A stretch of DNA of 64,000 bases from UBA2336 sp965227265 (lineage in GTDB: Bacteria > Bacteroidota > Bacteroidia > Cytophagales > Cyclobacteriaceae). Made by a program: the position numbers and the translations under genes. Location of the stretch: positions 620,001 through 684,000 of the forward strand of contig OZ245738.1 of the NCBI GenBank assembly GCA_965227265.1. Direction: 5' to 3'. Within the stretch, counting starts at the first letter, position 1. Each line of letters begins with the position of its first letter. The notes beneath the pieces are model-generated. The model did no database searches. It had not been told where the DNA came from and saw nothing but the letters and a program-made list of their open reading frames with translations. This document shows, in pieces, positions 1-7,689 of this stretch.

Positions 1-345
1 GCGAATGCGGATGGTCATTTCGATGTGACTGAAAAAGCCTTTATTAAAGATCTGCTACTCGAGCGCGGTATTGATCATAAGGAATTGAATGAAGTACTGG
101 CCAAGGATAGTCTGAAAGATATCCATACCATTGTCGATAAAGAACAAGCTTTGTATTGGGCACTTCAGCTTGCAAAAGTAGATGGCATAGTACATATCGA
201 TGAAGTGGCTTTTTGTAAGGCGGTTGCCTTCCGGCTAAAATTTTTACCGGAAGTTGTTGATGCCTACAAAGACAAAGAACTGCCAGCGTTTAATGTCTTC
301 AAACAGGAAGTAGATCCTTTCCGGAACTTTACGGTTAGGGATTAG
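1..345 (+). CDS. TerB-like protein, C-terminal part (5' end outside window)
   Basis: The reading frame is open from base 1, so the gene starts before the window; the GTG at 25 is probably an internal Val codon. The first visible residues (ANADGHFDVTEKAFI) and a second helix pair (AKVDGIVHIDEVAFCKAVAF) both show the 'xADGxxxxxE' pattern of the TerB / tellurite-resistance fold, an acidic helical domain. About 114 residues remain, ending in a TAG at 343-345. TerB-like domains are found in stress and membrane-associated proteins and some bind metal, but the exact role here cannot be told from this fragment. The family call rests on pattern similarity only. Confidence 0.6.
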   Translation, partial: ANADGHFDVTEKAFIKDLLLERGIDHKELNEVLAKDSLKDIHTIVDKEQALYWALQLAKVDGIVHIDEVAFCKAVAFRLKFLPEVVDAYKDKELPAFNVFKQEVDPFRNFTVRD

Positions 346-402
346 AATTGCCAATCGTCAGACTTTTAACTCTGATGAAGCCTAATTAATACCCCTTTAC
401 GC

Positions 403-1161
403 TCATTCTTTCAAAAATCTATTCAGTGTTCTTAAGTTGTTGAAGGCATCACCCATTGTATTGTTAAAGTAAGCGTATACACTTTTGCCTTCCAGCAGCC
501 ACGTGTTGATATAACCTGCATATTCGTACAGAAAATCATCCGAGTAGCTTCCGCGATAGTCTCCTGAAGGTCCATGAAAACGAAGGTAAATCAACGATGT
601 TCGTAACTTCAGCATTGGACTGGGTACCGAGGCTTTATCATGAATTACCATTGTGGCGTTATAAGCCTCGAGCATTTGATATGCCGCATGCTGGTACCAA
701 GACTTATCGCGAAACTCTACCGCGATCCGTAGTGTTTTATTGAGCGATGCTTTCCGAATAAATTGAAGTAACTGATCGATTGCTTCAATTGATTGGACTT
801 TCAGACTTGGTGGGAATTGAATCAGTAAGCAACCAATTTTATCACGTACATTGGAAATTGCTTCGAGAAATAACGTTGCCTCCTTTTCATTGACCGCAAA
901 AGGCTTTATATGCGAGACATCCTGAAACAGCTTAAACGTAAAGCGGAAGTTATCCGGTACTGAGGCAGCCCATTTATTTAATGTTATTCCCCTTGGCATT
1001 TTGTAGAATGAACTGTTGATCTCAATACTGTTATAAAACGTTGCATAATACTGCAATCGACTGAACGATTTAAACTTTTCCGGAAATTGGTATTTGGCAA
1101 CAGGCACTACGAGACCGCTTATACCTCCATAATAATTAGATTGAATGAGTGGACTTTTCAT
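403..1161 (-). CDS. DUF72 (YecE-like) family protein
   Basis: The 252-residue protein shows the DUF72 hallmarks in order: an early G-x-SG stretch (YYGGISGLVVP), the 'YYATFYNSIEINSSFYKMP' block near residues 38-56, then 'WAASVPDNFRFTFKLF', a central 'CLLIQFPPSL' strand and a late 'LRFHGPSGDYRGSYSDD' block that resembles the Y/R-rich C-terminal signature. The predicted fold is a TIM barrel. No enzymatic activity is established for this family. The length is normal. It is transcribed alone on the minus strand, divergent from the response regulator at 1379. The start ATG at 1161 gives the expected N-terminus. Confidence 0.88.
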   Translation of the reverse strand: MKSPLIQSNYYGGISGLVVPVAKYQFPEKFKSFSRLQYYATFYNSIEINSSFYKMPRGITLNKWAASVPDNFRFTFKLFQDVSHIKPFAVNEKEATLFLEAISNVRDKIGCLLIQFPPSLKVQSIEAIDQLLQFIRKASLNKTLRIAVEFRDKSWYQHAAYQMLEAYNATMVIHDKASVPSPMLKLRTSLIYLRFHGPSGDYRGSYSDDFLYEYAGYINTWLLEGKSVYAYFNNTMGDAFNNLRTLNRFLKE

Positions 1162-1378
1162 CCTTTACGTGGTGCAAGAATTACTCCAAAGCGACTTCGA
1201 GGTGTTGACAGACATCAAGTCAGATCTCCGTCTAATCCAACTGTTTTAGCGATTGGTTACAGATTTATTAGGGAACCCTGATGAATAATGGTACCTTAAA
1301 CTTCGGTGTGAGAAATGTCGACCTTCAAGATCAGGAATTCAACCTGCTTAGCGCACATCCTGAATTAACACGAATACC

Positions 1379-1846
1379 ATGACAGAAGAAGAAATTGAAC
1401 CACAGAAAATTAAGATCATCAATAAAAATGGCCCGGTCATTATTATTGAAGATGATACGGATGATCAGGATTTTTTAACAGAAATCTTTACAAAGCTTAA
1501 TTATCCAAACCAGATTAAATTTTTCTTTGATGGTCAGGAAGCTCTCGATTTTATTAATCAATCGGGTGAATCTCCGTTTCTTATTCTCTCAGATATCAAT
1601 ATGCCCAAACTCAATGGCTTTGAATTACGCGAGAAGTTAAAAACTGACGAAAAACTAAATATCAAGTGTATCCCATACCTGTTTTTCTCCACGGCCTTAA
1701 ACCAGCAATCCGTTATCGATGCCTATAGCTTATCGGTTCAGGGTTTCTTTGTTAAGCAAAGTTCAATGGAGGAATTGGAGAAAACTATATTCTCCATTAT
1801 GGAGTATTGGCGAAGGTGTGCCGCACCAAATGATTTTACGGATTGA
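1379..1846 (+). CDS. single-domain response regulator (Rcp1-like receiver)
   Basis: A stand-alone receiver domain with an N-terminal tail of about 17 residues. The acidic pair is in IIIEDDTDDQDF (residues 21-32), the phospho-acceptor Asp is D72 in LSDINMPKLNGFE, the conserved Thr/Ser is in 'FFSTA', and the conserved Lys is K126 in GFFVKQSS. The Lys is followed by Gln instead of the usual Pro. There is no output domain, so it probably works by protein-protein contact with a kinase, as Rcp1-type regulators of phytochrome-like kinases do. No kinase is adjacent; the nearest related receiver/kinase pair starts at 26698. It is monocistronic, with more than 400 bp of non-coding DNA after it. Confidence 0.9.
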   Translation: MTEEEIEPQKIKIINKNGPVIIIEDDTDDQDFLTEIFTKLNYPNQIKFFFDGQEALDFINQSGESPFLILSDINMPKLNGFELREKLKTDEKLNIKCIPYLFFSTALNQQSVIDAYSLSVQGFFVKQSSMEELEKTIFSIMEYWRRCAAPNDFTD

Positions 1847-2282
1847 TGAAAGTGCGAGTGATTTCCATAGAAAATCCTCATGACGTGCCACCAACTGGAT
1901 TGGTTCAGTGTTTGAATGCTCACCAGCCCTTAGGTACTTAAGCCTGGCATCGCTTTTTATAATTAATGTAAAGCAGCTGATTCGTGCCAGAGGATTATCG
2001 ACATCAGCAAAACTATGGCAACAAATTGTCTTTTCACGTGCTTGGGGGAAGGTATAGTTAAAAATACTATTTTTTGGCTTTATCAGAAAGTGAGTTGAAA
2101 GCACCTTCTGAAGCTAATCGTGCATCCGACAGCATTTGAGGAATCGTTGGGGCGATAACCGGAAATGAAATACCCATTAAAGTTCCTAGGCTGCCTTTTA
2201 TCAATCCGGATATGCGGTTTTATTAACTTCTCACTCTGGCATAAAAATGTTAAGACGGAAGTCAAACCAAACTCAATTAATT
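1847..2282. other. 436-bp stretch without a recognisable gene
   Basis: Between the receiver gene and the DUF1328 gene. Open frames on both strands are short and overlap one another, and their translations have no family character (Cys/His/Ser-rich, no hydrophobic core pattern). I see no strong terminator hairpin behind the receiver gene. A run TATTTTTTGG near 2069-2078 is only a loose match to the Bacteroidota -7 element. A small RNA or a decayed gene cannot be excluded. Confidence 0.6.
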
Positions 2283-2450
2283 ATGTTACGCTGGGCTATT
2301 ACATTTGCTATCATTGCCATTATTGCCGGAATTTTTGGATTCGGTGGAATATCCGAGGGAGCTGCCGGGATTGCGAAAATACTTTTCTTCATTTTCGTAG
2401 TTGGATTTTTGATTGTACTCATTTTCGGTGCGAGTATTTTTAAAAAGTAA
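2283..2450 (+). CDS. DUF1328 small membrane protein
   Basis: The protein begins MLRWAITFAIIAIIAGIFGF and is about 55 residues long, the normal size for DUF1328 (YtjA-like) proteins. It has two hydrophobic helices joined by a GGISEGAAG turn and a basic end (SIFKK). A longer frame from an upstream ATG at 2247 would add 12 residues, but the family N-terminus MLRWA fixes the start at 2283. The function is unknown; members are small inner-membrane proteins, often next to general-stress genes. A second copy lies at 51735-51905 (MLRWAVIFF). The 39-residue membrane protein starts 13 bp downstream, so the two are probably co-transcribed. Confidence 0.85.
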   Translation: MLRWAITFAIIAIIAGIFGFGGISEGAAGIAKILFFIFVVGFLIVLIFGASIFKK

Positions 2451-2463
2451 CTGACAATCAAGT

Positions 2464-2583
2464 ATGAATAATTTATTCAGAGGATTACTCGCAGGTGCAG
2501 GCGCCAAGTGGCTTGGCGGTGGAATTATCAGTACTATCATTATTTTCCTGATCCTATGGGCTGTCTTGGGACAGTGCCAATAA
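2464..2583 (+). CDS. 39-residue membrane peptide
   Basis: A short frame starting with ATG 13 bp after the DUF1328 stop and ending in TAA at 2581-2583. The peptide begins MNNLFRGLLAGAGAKWLGGG and continues into one hydrophobic segment (IISTIIIFLILWAVLG), ending in QCQ. The Gly/Ala-rich start followed by a single transmembrane helix fits a real small membrane protein, and the tight spacing supports co-expression with DUF1328. I cannot name a family. Confidence 0.55.
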   Translation: MNNLFRGLLAGAGAKWLGGGIISTIIIFLILWAVLGQCQ

Positions 2584-2666
2584 GCGGTCTTACAATTTTA
2601 TGAGCATATGACAGGATCTCTATAAGAACCTGTTATATGCTGATGATATAATTAAGGAAATTGTTA

Positions 2667-3794
2667 TTACCAAAACCATCCTTTCGGCTCGAGTCTTTGC
2701 TTTTTGTATGCGAGCTGTAGTGTATCACTCAACTGAACACCCCTAATAGTTAGAACATCATCATTGAGTGTGTAAGTGCCTTTCAATACGGTCTCAGAAT
2801 CTTTTATATCCGGACTGTCACCTATACCGCCTTTATTTATATAGAGGGCAACTGAATCGGTATTGCTCAGCTCCAGTATAAAAGCATTCGTTTCATTATT
2901 GAACCTTCGCAGGATATTCCAACGACTTTGTTTTTCAATGTATAGATCTTTGTAATACTGGCTGTCGTTTGCAGTAGGGGTGTAGTCCAGTGCGTTCTTT
3001 TTCATGCTCTCCAGTGTGTACATGCCCACGAGTCCTGCATACTTCCGCTGATCATCCGATTTGAACAGAAATCTCTTTGCGCTCAGGCCTACAAATAAAA
3101 CAACCAGAATAATAACAACCCCTTTACAAAATTTTACAAGCAGCAACGTTTTACCGGTAAAGGTTATTTGAGGAGCGAAGTCGAGTGACTTAATGAATTG
3201 AACAATCTTTTCTTTCTGACTGTAAAGAATGTATAGGTTGCAGGCCAGCAACACCGCAGCAGCCGGGAACGTAACACCACCAATCTTAAAGAAGAAATTC
3301 AGGATAAAAACCTGTGCCGTAACCGGCAAGAGTATGATGGCTCCGAAGTAATACATTCTTCTGTTCAGCAACATAATCCCGGGTATGAATTCCATGACTC
3401 CGGAAAACAACTCCTGCCATCGGTTCTTCCCATAGAAATACCAGGCCAGTTCAAACTCTGAAACATCAACTAGTTTGGTATCCAGCGCAAACAACTGGTA
3501 ATCGAAGAAACCTCCGAAGAGTTTTGGCAGTCCGTAAAAGATCATAAACAACCCAAGCAGGTGTCGTTGGATACCAACATTGAGATAATCAATAGCTTCA
3601 GGTTTATTCTCCTTGCGGTATTTTCGAATAACAACAATGCAACCGATCATTGCAACCACCAAAGGAACTCCAAGCACAATAAGTGCCCGATCGTTAAATC
3701 CAGTTATCCCTAATACTACATAGAGCAAGAATAAGGCAATAACAAAAAGGCTGATTACAGCTCCCAGGTTCTGATCTCGTTTAGGTAAATTCAT
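2667..3794 (-). CDS. DoxX-like multi-pass membrane protein with C-terminal soluble domain
   Basis: 375 residues. About seven hydrophobic segments occupy residues 10-240: two at the N-terminus, then a DoxX-like stretch (LLGLFMIFYGLPKLFGG, followed by FSGVMEFIPGIMLL and a helix after it), and a last helix around 222-240. The final 130 residues are hydrophilic with a beta-rich, lipocalin-like pattern (LVGMYTLES, ILELSNTDSVALYIN, LKGTYTLNDDVLTIRG) ending in GWFW, and probably face the periplasm. DoxX-type proteins are quinone- or redox-linked membrane proteins, but similarity here is limited to the membrane part. It is the last gene before the convergent gap and lies 62 bp from the RibD-like gene. 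Confidence 0.55.
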   Translation of the reverse strand: MNLPKRDQNLGAVISLFVIALFLLYVVLGITGFNDRALIVLGVPLVVAMIGCIVVIRKYRKENKPEAIDYLNVGIQRHLLGLFMIFYGLPKLFGGFFDYQLFALDTKLVDVSEFELAWYFYGKNRWQELFSGVMEFIPGIMLLNRRMYYFGAIILLPVTAQVFILNFFFKIGGVTFPAAAVLLACNLYILYSQKEKIVQFIKSLDFAPQITFTGKTLLLVKFCKGVVIILVVLFVGLSAKRFLFKSDDQRKYAGLVGMYTLESMKKNALDYTPTANDSQYYKDLYIEKQSRWNILRRFNNETNAFILELSNTDSVALYINKGGIGDSPDIKDSETVLKGTYTLNDDVLTIRGVQLSDTLQLAYKKQRLEPKGWFW

Positions 3795-3856
3795 GCGGTA
3801 AGGTTAAAACGGAAGGTACGCTTCACAATCTGGTATCCCAAAGCTCGAAGACAAAA

Positions 3857-4411
3857 TCAGCTTTTTGTTGGTGCATAATACAGTATTACTGCACCAGCGC
3901 TAAAGGTTTTTGTTTTTACGAGCTTCAGAACGGTTCTATCGGTTATATTTTTAAATAGGGGTAAGCCACGTCCGACTATAACCGGGTGAACGCAGAGCTG
4001 ATATTCATCAATTAAATCAAGTTTCAGTAAGGTTATTATTAAACTCGGACTGCCAACAAAAATATCTTTTCCTGACTGCCGCTTAAGTTCTAAAGCCTCT
4101 TCTTTAACACCTTTGGTTGCCAACGTTACATTTTTCCATTCAACCTTATTCAGCGTGCGCGAAAAAACAATTTTTGGAGTTTTTTCTATGCTCACGGCAA
4201 AATCATCCGTGGCTTTGTTGCCGGTAGGATTTTTTACAACCGTTGGCCAATAGTTTTCCATAAGCTGGTAGGTTATTCTTCCATAGATAATGCCACCCGC
4301 ATCACGCAGCAGATCACTATAGTGCTGATGTATTTCCTGATCGGGACTGATTGCTGTATGGTCACAAAATCCATCCAGTGTCATGTTTATTGATGCAATT
4401 ATTTTTCTCAT
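3857..4411 (-). CDS. dihydrofolate reductase / RibD C-terminal family reductase
   Basis: 184 residues with the RibD_C pattern: MRKIIASINMTLDGF at the N-terminus, GGIIYGRITYQLM, a 'IEKTPKIVFSRTL' strand, the nucleotide-site 'KRQSGKDIFVGSPSLIITLL', then 'EYQLCVHPVIVGRGLPLF' and a C-terminal hydrophobic strand. This is the common 'dihydrofolate reductase family protein' of soil bacteria, an NAD(P)H-dependent reductase fold whose natural substrate is mostly unknown; it is not the essential folate enzyme. All core motifs are intact and the length is normal. Confidence 0.88.
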   Translation of the reverse strand: MRKIIASINMTLDGFCDHTAISPDQEIHQHYSDLLRDAGGIIYGRITYQLMENYWPTVVKNPTGNKATDDFAVSIEKTPKIVFSRTLNKVEWKNVTLATKGVKEEALELKRQSGKDIFVGSPSLIITLLKLDLIDEYQLCVHPVIVGRGLPLFKNITDRTVLKLVKTKTFSAGAVILYYAPTKS

Positions 4412-4587
4412 ACTATTTGGTCTGATCCATGTGATTTGATACCGTCCATATTGTCAGGCTATTAACCACAATTATAATCTATAACATGTATTATCTTCCT
4501 AAGATAAAAGTAAAGAAAATTGAACAGATACGGACTTCGATAAAGATTTGGCAGATCAGCTTGTAGAAATTCTTACAGAAAAGTAAA

Positions 4588-5004
4588 TTAGTCCAGATTC
4601 GTTTCTTTAAGAATAACCCATTCTTTATTTACTCGTTGCCATTCCGAGATATATTTTCCGGAGAGCTCAACACCGTTTGATAGCTCAATTCTCCATTGGC
4701 CGTTTTCGGTGGCAATATTTTCTTTCACGGTAACACTCAGCGTTTTTAACGCACGCATGGTATAGGTACCGGTTGCAGCCTTATAATATTTCAGAATAAA
4801 CTCTTTCCCGCAACCACGACCGGTGATACAAGCGTTGGCATGATACAGAGTTGCGATAGAGTCAGCTTTGCCACTGTTGAACCAGTTAATAAATCGCTTG
4901 TTGGCCTGTTCAATTTTCTGCTGAGCGGAAACGGATGTTTGAGCATTCGTGGTAACGGAAAAGGTGAGGAGTGCAAAAAGCACGAGGATAGAGATTTTTT
5001 TCAT
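4588..5004 (-). CDS. exported SnoaL/NTF2-like protein (DUF4440 type)
   Basis: 138 residues. Residues 1-21 are a signal peptide (MKKISILVLFALLTFSVTTNA, cleavage likely before QTS). The rest follows the NTF2-like alpha+beta cone: 'INWFNSGKADSIATLYHANA' is the typical helix and turn of DUF4440/SnoaL proteins, and 'VNKEWVILKETN' the last strand. Two cysteines in ACITGRGCGKEF could form a disulfide after export. Such proteins bind small ligands or act as ketosteroid-isomerase-like domains; no substrate can be deduced. It is transcribed alone on the minus strand. Confidence 0.75.
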   Translation of the reverse strand: MKKISILVLFALLTFSVTTNAQTSVSAQQKIEQANKRFINWFNSGKADSIATLYHANACITGRGCGKEFILKYYKAATGTYTMRALKTLSVTVKENIATENGQWRIELSNGVELSGKYISEWQRVNKEWVILKETNLD

Positions 5005-5164
5005 AACGGTAAATGTTTATGTCCGGCAAGGTTAACGGTGATTCCGGATTCATGTGCGTTTTTTCACCCGCCAATTGACCCGTCATTTACACGCCATGGA
5101 ACAAAATGATTGAATCACGATGGGATTCGCGCAGTCTTCAGATAATAAGTATGATCTTACTGAA

Positions 5165-5632
5165 TCATTCTACTTCAACTGCTTTTTGAATACTTGCCCA
5201 GGCTACTAATGTCAAGGCCACGAGCTCGGCAATTGTCCGCATGATGTGAAATGACCACCACTTGTCTCTCAGGATTGTCCAGTTCCCGGGAAGGGAATCA
5301 ACATTCCAGGTCAGCATTTCTTCTTGAATGGGCAAGTTACCAAAGCGTGATATCACGATACAGGAGGCAAAACTTACGGCTGCCACCAGCAGCATGCTAA
5401 AAACAATTCTGTTCTTTCGCTGTAGATAAGCTGAAATAAGGGTAACAAGGGTTGCAAGAATAACCAGCGAAACCATTAGCGTATTGAGTGACGATACTAG
5501 TTGCTGCTGCTGTTCAACATAAGTGGAAGGAGAGTACTGCGTTGGATTAAGTCCAATCCAGATTCCAAAACTTGTTCCGGCAAGAAGTGCCGCCAGTAGT
5601 ATGTTGATAAAACGAATTAAGGAAGTTGTCAT
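5165..5632 (-). CDS. DUF1772 / anthrone-oxygenase-like membrane protein
   Basis: 155 residues with four hydrophobic helices (about 7-28, 45-70, 78-98, 130-148). Between helices 3 and 4 it carries the DUF1772 signature: NLPIQEEMLTWNVDSLPGNW followed by 'ILRDKWWSFHIMRT'. The Asn, the Trp residues and the final His-x-x-Arg are the conserved positions. Some members are annotated as anthrone oxygenases in polyketide pathways, but in Bacteroidota the role is unknown. It stands alone, with about 150 bp of AT-rich non-coding DNA on both sides. Confidence 0.75.
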   Translation of the reverse strand: MTTSLIRFINILLAALLAGTSFGIWIGLNPTQYSPSTYVEQQQQLVSSLNTLMVSLVILATLVTLISAYLQRKNRIVFSMLLVAAVSFASCIVISRFGNLPIQEEMLTWNVDSLPGNWTILRDKWWSFHIMRTIAELVALTLVAWASIQKAVEVE

Positions 5633-5788
5633 GGAATAGATAAAGTAAAAAAAACAGTAATAGATTGTGATAGTATCTGCTGGATTTTGCTTTCTTATTT
5701 TTGTAATTCCAGATTTTAAATTAACGTTAAACGCTTACTAATTTACGTTCAATTCATGATAACATGATTATGTCCAGCTCTGATTTTT

Positions 5789-6697
5789 TTAGAATACTTT
5801 CTTGCCTTTACCTGTTGTTATCAAACTAAATAAACTTTGTTGCACAAGCATTTCCCACGCACCTGAACAATCGGCATAACATTGAAATTTTGGAACTAAA
5901 CCAAGGTGCGTGAAACGCAATTGTGTCTTACCGTTTATTTTCTTGATTTCAAAAATAATTTTTGTTCCGCTCCATTCCTGCTTGGCTTTAAAAGGGCTTA
6001 AGTTGCTGTCGGTAACAAGCCAAACCACTTTTTCATTCGGAATAATCTCGACCAGTTTTTGTTTTGAGTAATGAATGTCAAGCATACGATATTCGAAATC
6101 GTCATTCAGTTTTTTTGAACTGCCTGTTATTTCCCCCTGCCACCAGGCGTCTACCGAATTGATTGCATTGAAAACTTCTTCAGGAGTCTGATCAACAAAA
6201 AATGTTGTAGTGAAATTTGCTGTTAATTCCTTTTCATTTTCTGTTTGTGGTTTGTCTTTTCCGTTAGGGTGCCCTGTACCTGTGGTTATCAAACTTTGTA
6301 AACTCTTTTGTATGTAGGTTGTCCATGCGCCTTGACAAATATCATAACACTCATATTCGGGAATCAACCCAACCTGTGTGAAATCGAGTTGTGTCTGATT
6401 TCCTTTTTTAGTTATCTCAAAAATAATTTTGTTGCCTTTCCACTCGTTTTTGTCTTGTGTAAAGCTGAAAAAGTTATCCAGCACCAGCCATACTACTTTC
6501 TTGTTTGGAATGAACTCTATTATTTTCATGTTGCAGCGATGTACATCCTGATACTGATAACTCCACTCGGCATTAAGTTTGTTGGTGCTGCCTTCAATTT
6601 CTTCACTCCACCAACCGCTGACATTATTGATGGCATTAAAAACTTCTTCAGGCGAATTGTCAACTAAAATAGTTGTGCTGAAATCTGTTGTTGTCAT
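5789..6697 (-). CDS. tandem SRPBCC (AHSA1-like) protein, two fused domains
   Basis: 302 residues made of two copies of the same START/SRPBCC domain, about 1-143 and 158-300. The copies match motif by motif: PEEVFNAINNVSGWW / PEEVFNAINSVDAWW, EGSTNKLN / TGSSKKLN, IPNKKVVWLV / IPNEKVVWLV, GNKIIFEI / GTKIIFEI, and GAWTTYIQKSLQSLITTG / GAWEMLVQQSLFSLITTG. A polar linker (HPNGKDKPQTENEKE) joins them. The fold makes a hydrophobic pocket for small lipids or aromatics. Its ATG overlaps the stop of the ArsR gene by 4 bp (ATGA), so it is the third gene of the operon that starts at 7421. Confidence 0.85.
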   Translation of the reverse strand: MTTTDFSTTILVDNSPEEVFNAINNVSGWWSEEIEGSTNKLNAEWSYQYQDVHRCNMKIIEFIPNKKVVWLVLDNFFSFTQDKNEWKGNKIIFEITKKGNQTQLDFTQVGLIPEYECYDICQGAWTTYIQKSLQSLITTGTGHPNGKDKPQTENEKELTANFTTTFFVDQTPEEVFNAINSVDAWWQGEITGSSKKLNDDFEYRMLDIHYSKQKLVEIIPNEKVVWLVTDSNLSPFKAKQEWSGTKIIFEIKKINGKTQLRFTHLGLVPKFQCYADCSGAWEMLVQQSLFSLITTGKGKKVF

Positions 6698-7014
6698 TTT
6701 GCTTTAGTGTTTAAAAGTGTTTCTAACTTTTTCAGTTTGGTTAACCAGAATTTATCAAAGTAGTTGATGAAGTTTTGCACCTCGTTAAAACCTTCTTGTT
6801 TGAGTATGCAGTGCCTTTCTCTGCCAATACCCGTAATGGAAATGAACCCGGCACCGTAGAGAATTTTTATATGCTTGGAAACAGCAGGCCGGCTCATGCT
6901 GAAATTTTCACCTAACTGATTTATCGTTAAGCTTTCTTTTGAAAGCAACTGTAACATATGTCTGCGGCTAGGGTCCGCAATTACCTGAAAGGCATCCAGT
7001 GTTTGTGTTCTCAT
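6694..7014 (-). CDS. ArsR-family transcriptional regulator
   Basis: 106 residues from MRTQTLDAFQVIADPSRRHM, the usual beginning of ArsR/SmtB winged-helix regulators. The recognition region is SLTINQLGENFSMSRPAVSKH followed by IKILYGAGFI and the wing (ITGIGRERHCIL). A longer frame exists, but the ATG at 7014 forms a 4-bp ATGA overlap with the upstream SRPBCC stop, which settles the start. No metal-binding Cys cluster is visible, so it belongs to the non-metal 'ArsR + AHSA1' type. It probably represses its own operon through the palindromes at 7427-7468. Confidence 0.9.
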   Translation of the reverse strand: MRTQTLDAFQVIADPSRRHMLQLLSKESLTINQLGENFSMSRPAVSKHIKILYGAGFISITGIGRERHCILKQEGFNEVQNFINYFDKFWLTKLKKLETLLNTKAK

Positions 7015-7421
7015 TTGCTGGCGGCTTTTAAAAGTTCCCCTAACTTGTTGCAATGGAACATCCAACCGCTGTTGTGTTCAGTTAAATTCTTGAATACTTC
7101 AAATCCGCTATGTACCAGAAGTAATTCTGTTCCGCCTTCAATCGGAGTGAGGGTCCAGCGTACAGTTGAAGTGTACGGAGTTTTGGTTACTGCCCAATCG
7201 TTTTTCCATACATAACTGAGATTTGTGAACGGTTTTACTTCCGACACTTCGCAAACAACAAACGTGTTATTGGGATTTGTAAAGCGAAAATGATGTCCAA
7301 CAACGGGCTTAAAATCACTGGGCATAAGCCATTGCTCCATCAGTTCGGGCTTGGTTAAATACTCCCAAACAGTCTCTGGCGTTTGAGCGAAATAAAATGT
7401 GTGTTTAATTTCTTTATGCAT
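7011..7421 (-). CDS. SRPBCC (AHSA1-like) protein, first gene of ArsR operon
   Basis: 136 residues with the AHSA1/SRPBCC pattern: IKHTFYFAQTPETVWEYLT, 'EQWLMPSDFKPVVGHHFRF', a central 'LSYVWKND' strand, 'STVRWTLTPIEGGTELLLVHSGF' and a C-terminal helix ending in KLGELLKAASK. Family members bind a hydrophobic ligand in a central cavity. It is the promoter-proximal gene of a three-gene operon (this gene, ArsR, double SRPBCC), each pair overlapping by 4 bp. The ATG lies only 5 bp inside the promoter-proximal palindrome, giving a very short leader. Confidence 0.88.
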   Translation of the reverse strand: MHKEIKHTFYFAQTPETVWEYLTKPELMEQWLMPSDFKPVVGHHFRFTNPNNTFVVCEVSEVKPFTNLSYVWKNDWAVTKTPYTSTVRWTLTPIEGGTELLLVHSGFEVFKNLTEHNSGWMFHCNKLGELLKAASK

Positions 7422-7426
7422 ATTGG

Positions 7427-7468
7427 GTAACTTTTAAGTTACGCAAATATAGGTAACTTTAAAGTTAC
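7427..7468 (-). promoter_or_regulatory. two 16-bp palindromic operators flanking a -7 element (ArsR operon promoter)
   Basis: GTAACTTTAAAGTTAC at 7453-7468 is a perfect palindrome, and GTAACTTTTAAGTTAC at 7427-7442 is the same site with a 2-bp centre. The centres are 26 bp apart. Read on the minus strand, the 10 bp between them contain TATATTTG (7444-7451), an exact match to the Bacteroidota -7 consensus TAnnTTTG, with a TTG about 21 bp upstream. A bound ArsR dimer on either site would block this promoter, so negative autoregulation is the obvious reading. Confidence 0.8.
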
Positions 7469-7689
7469 TAAACAAGTAGATTAGATATTTTTGCTTAGGG
7501 TGTTAAAAATGAGGTTGTTTTCCCGGGATACTGTTAAGACATGGTATCCAATGGATTTTTGAGGTCTTAACCCCGTTTATCATTTTAACTAATTCCCCAA
7601 GTCCGTACCAGCACGTACAAAAAAATACCCGTGGAGGGGAGTATCCGGTAATCCATAAAAAGAGCAACTTACTTTCAAATTCCGAACCT

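Noticed and set aside
1763..2104. 113-codon minus-strand frame over the receiver end and the empty stretch
   Set aside because: Overlaps a real gene, and the translation has no protein-like pattern.
4491..4507. Hairpin TTATCTT-CCT-AAGATAA as a terminator
   Set aside because: Seven AT-rich pairs and no T run; too weak.
5689..5710. TATTTTTG at about 5697 as a promoter
   Set aside because: It reads towards the 3' end of minus-strand genes, with no plus-strand gene behind it.
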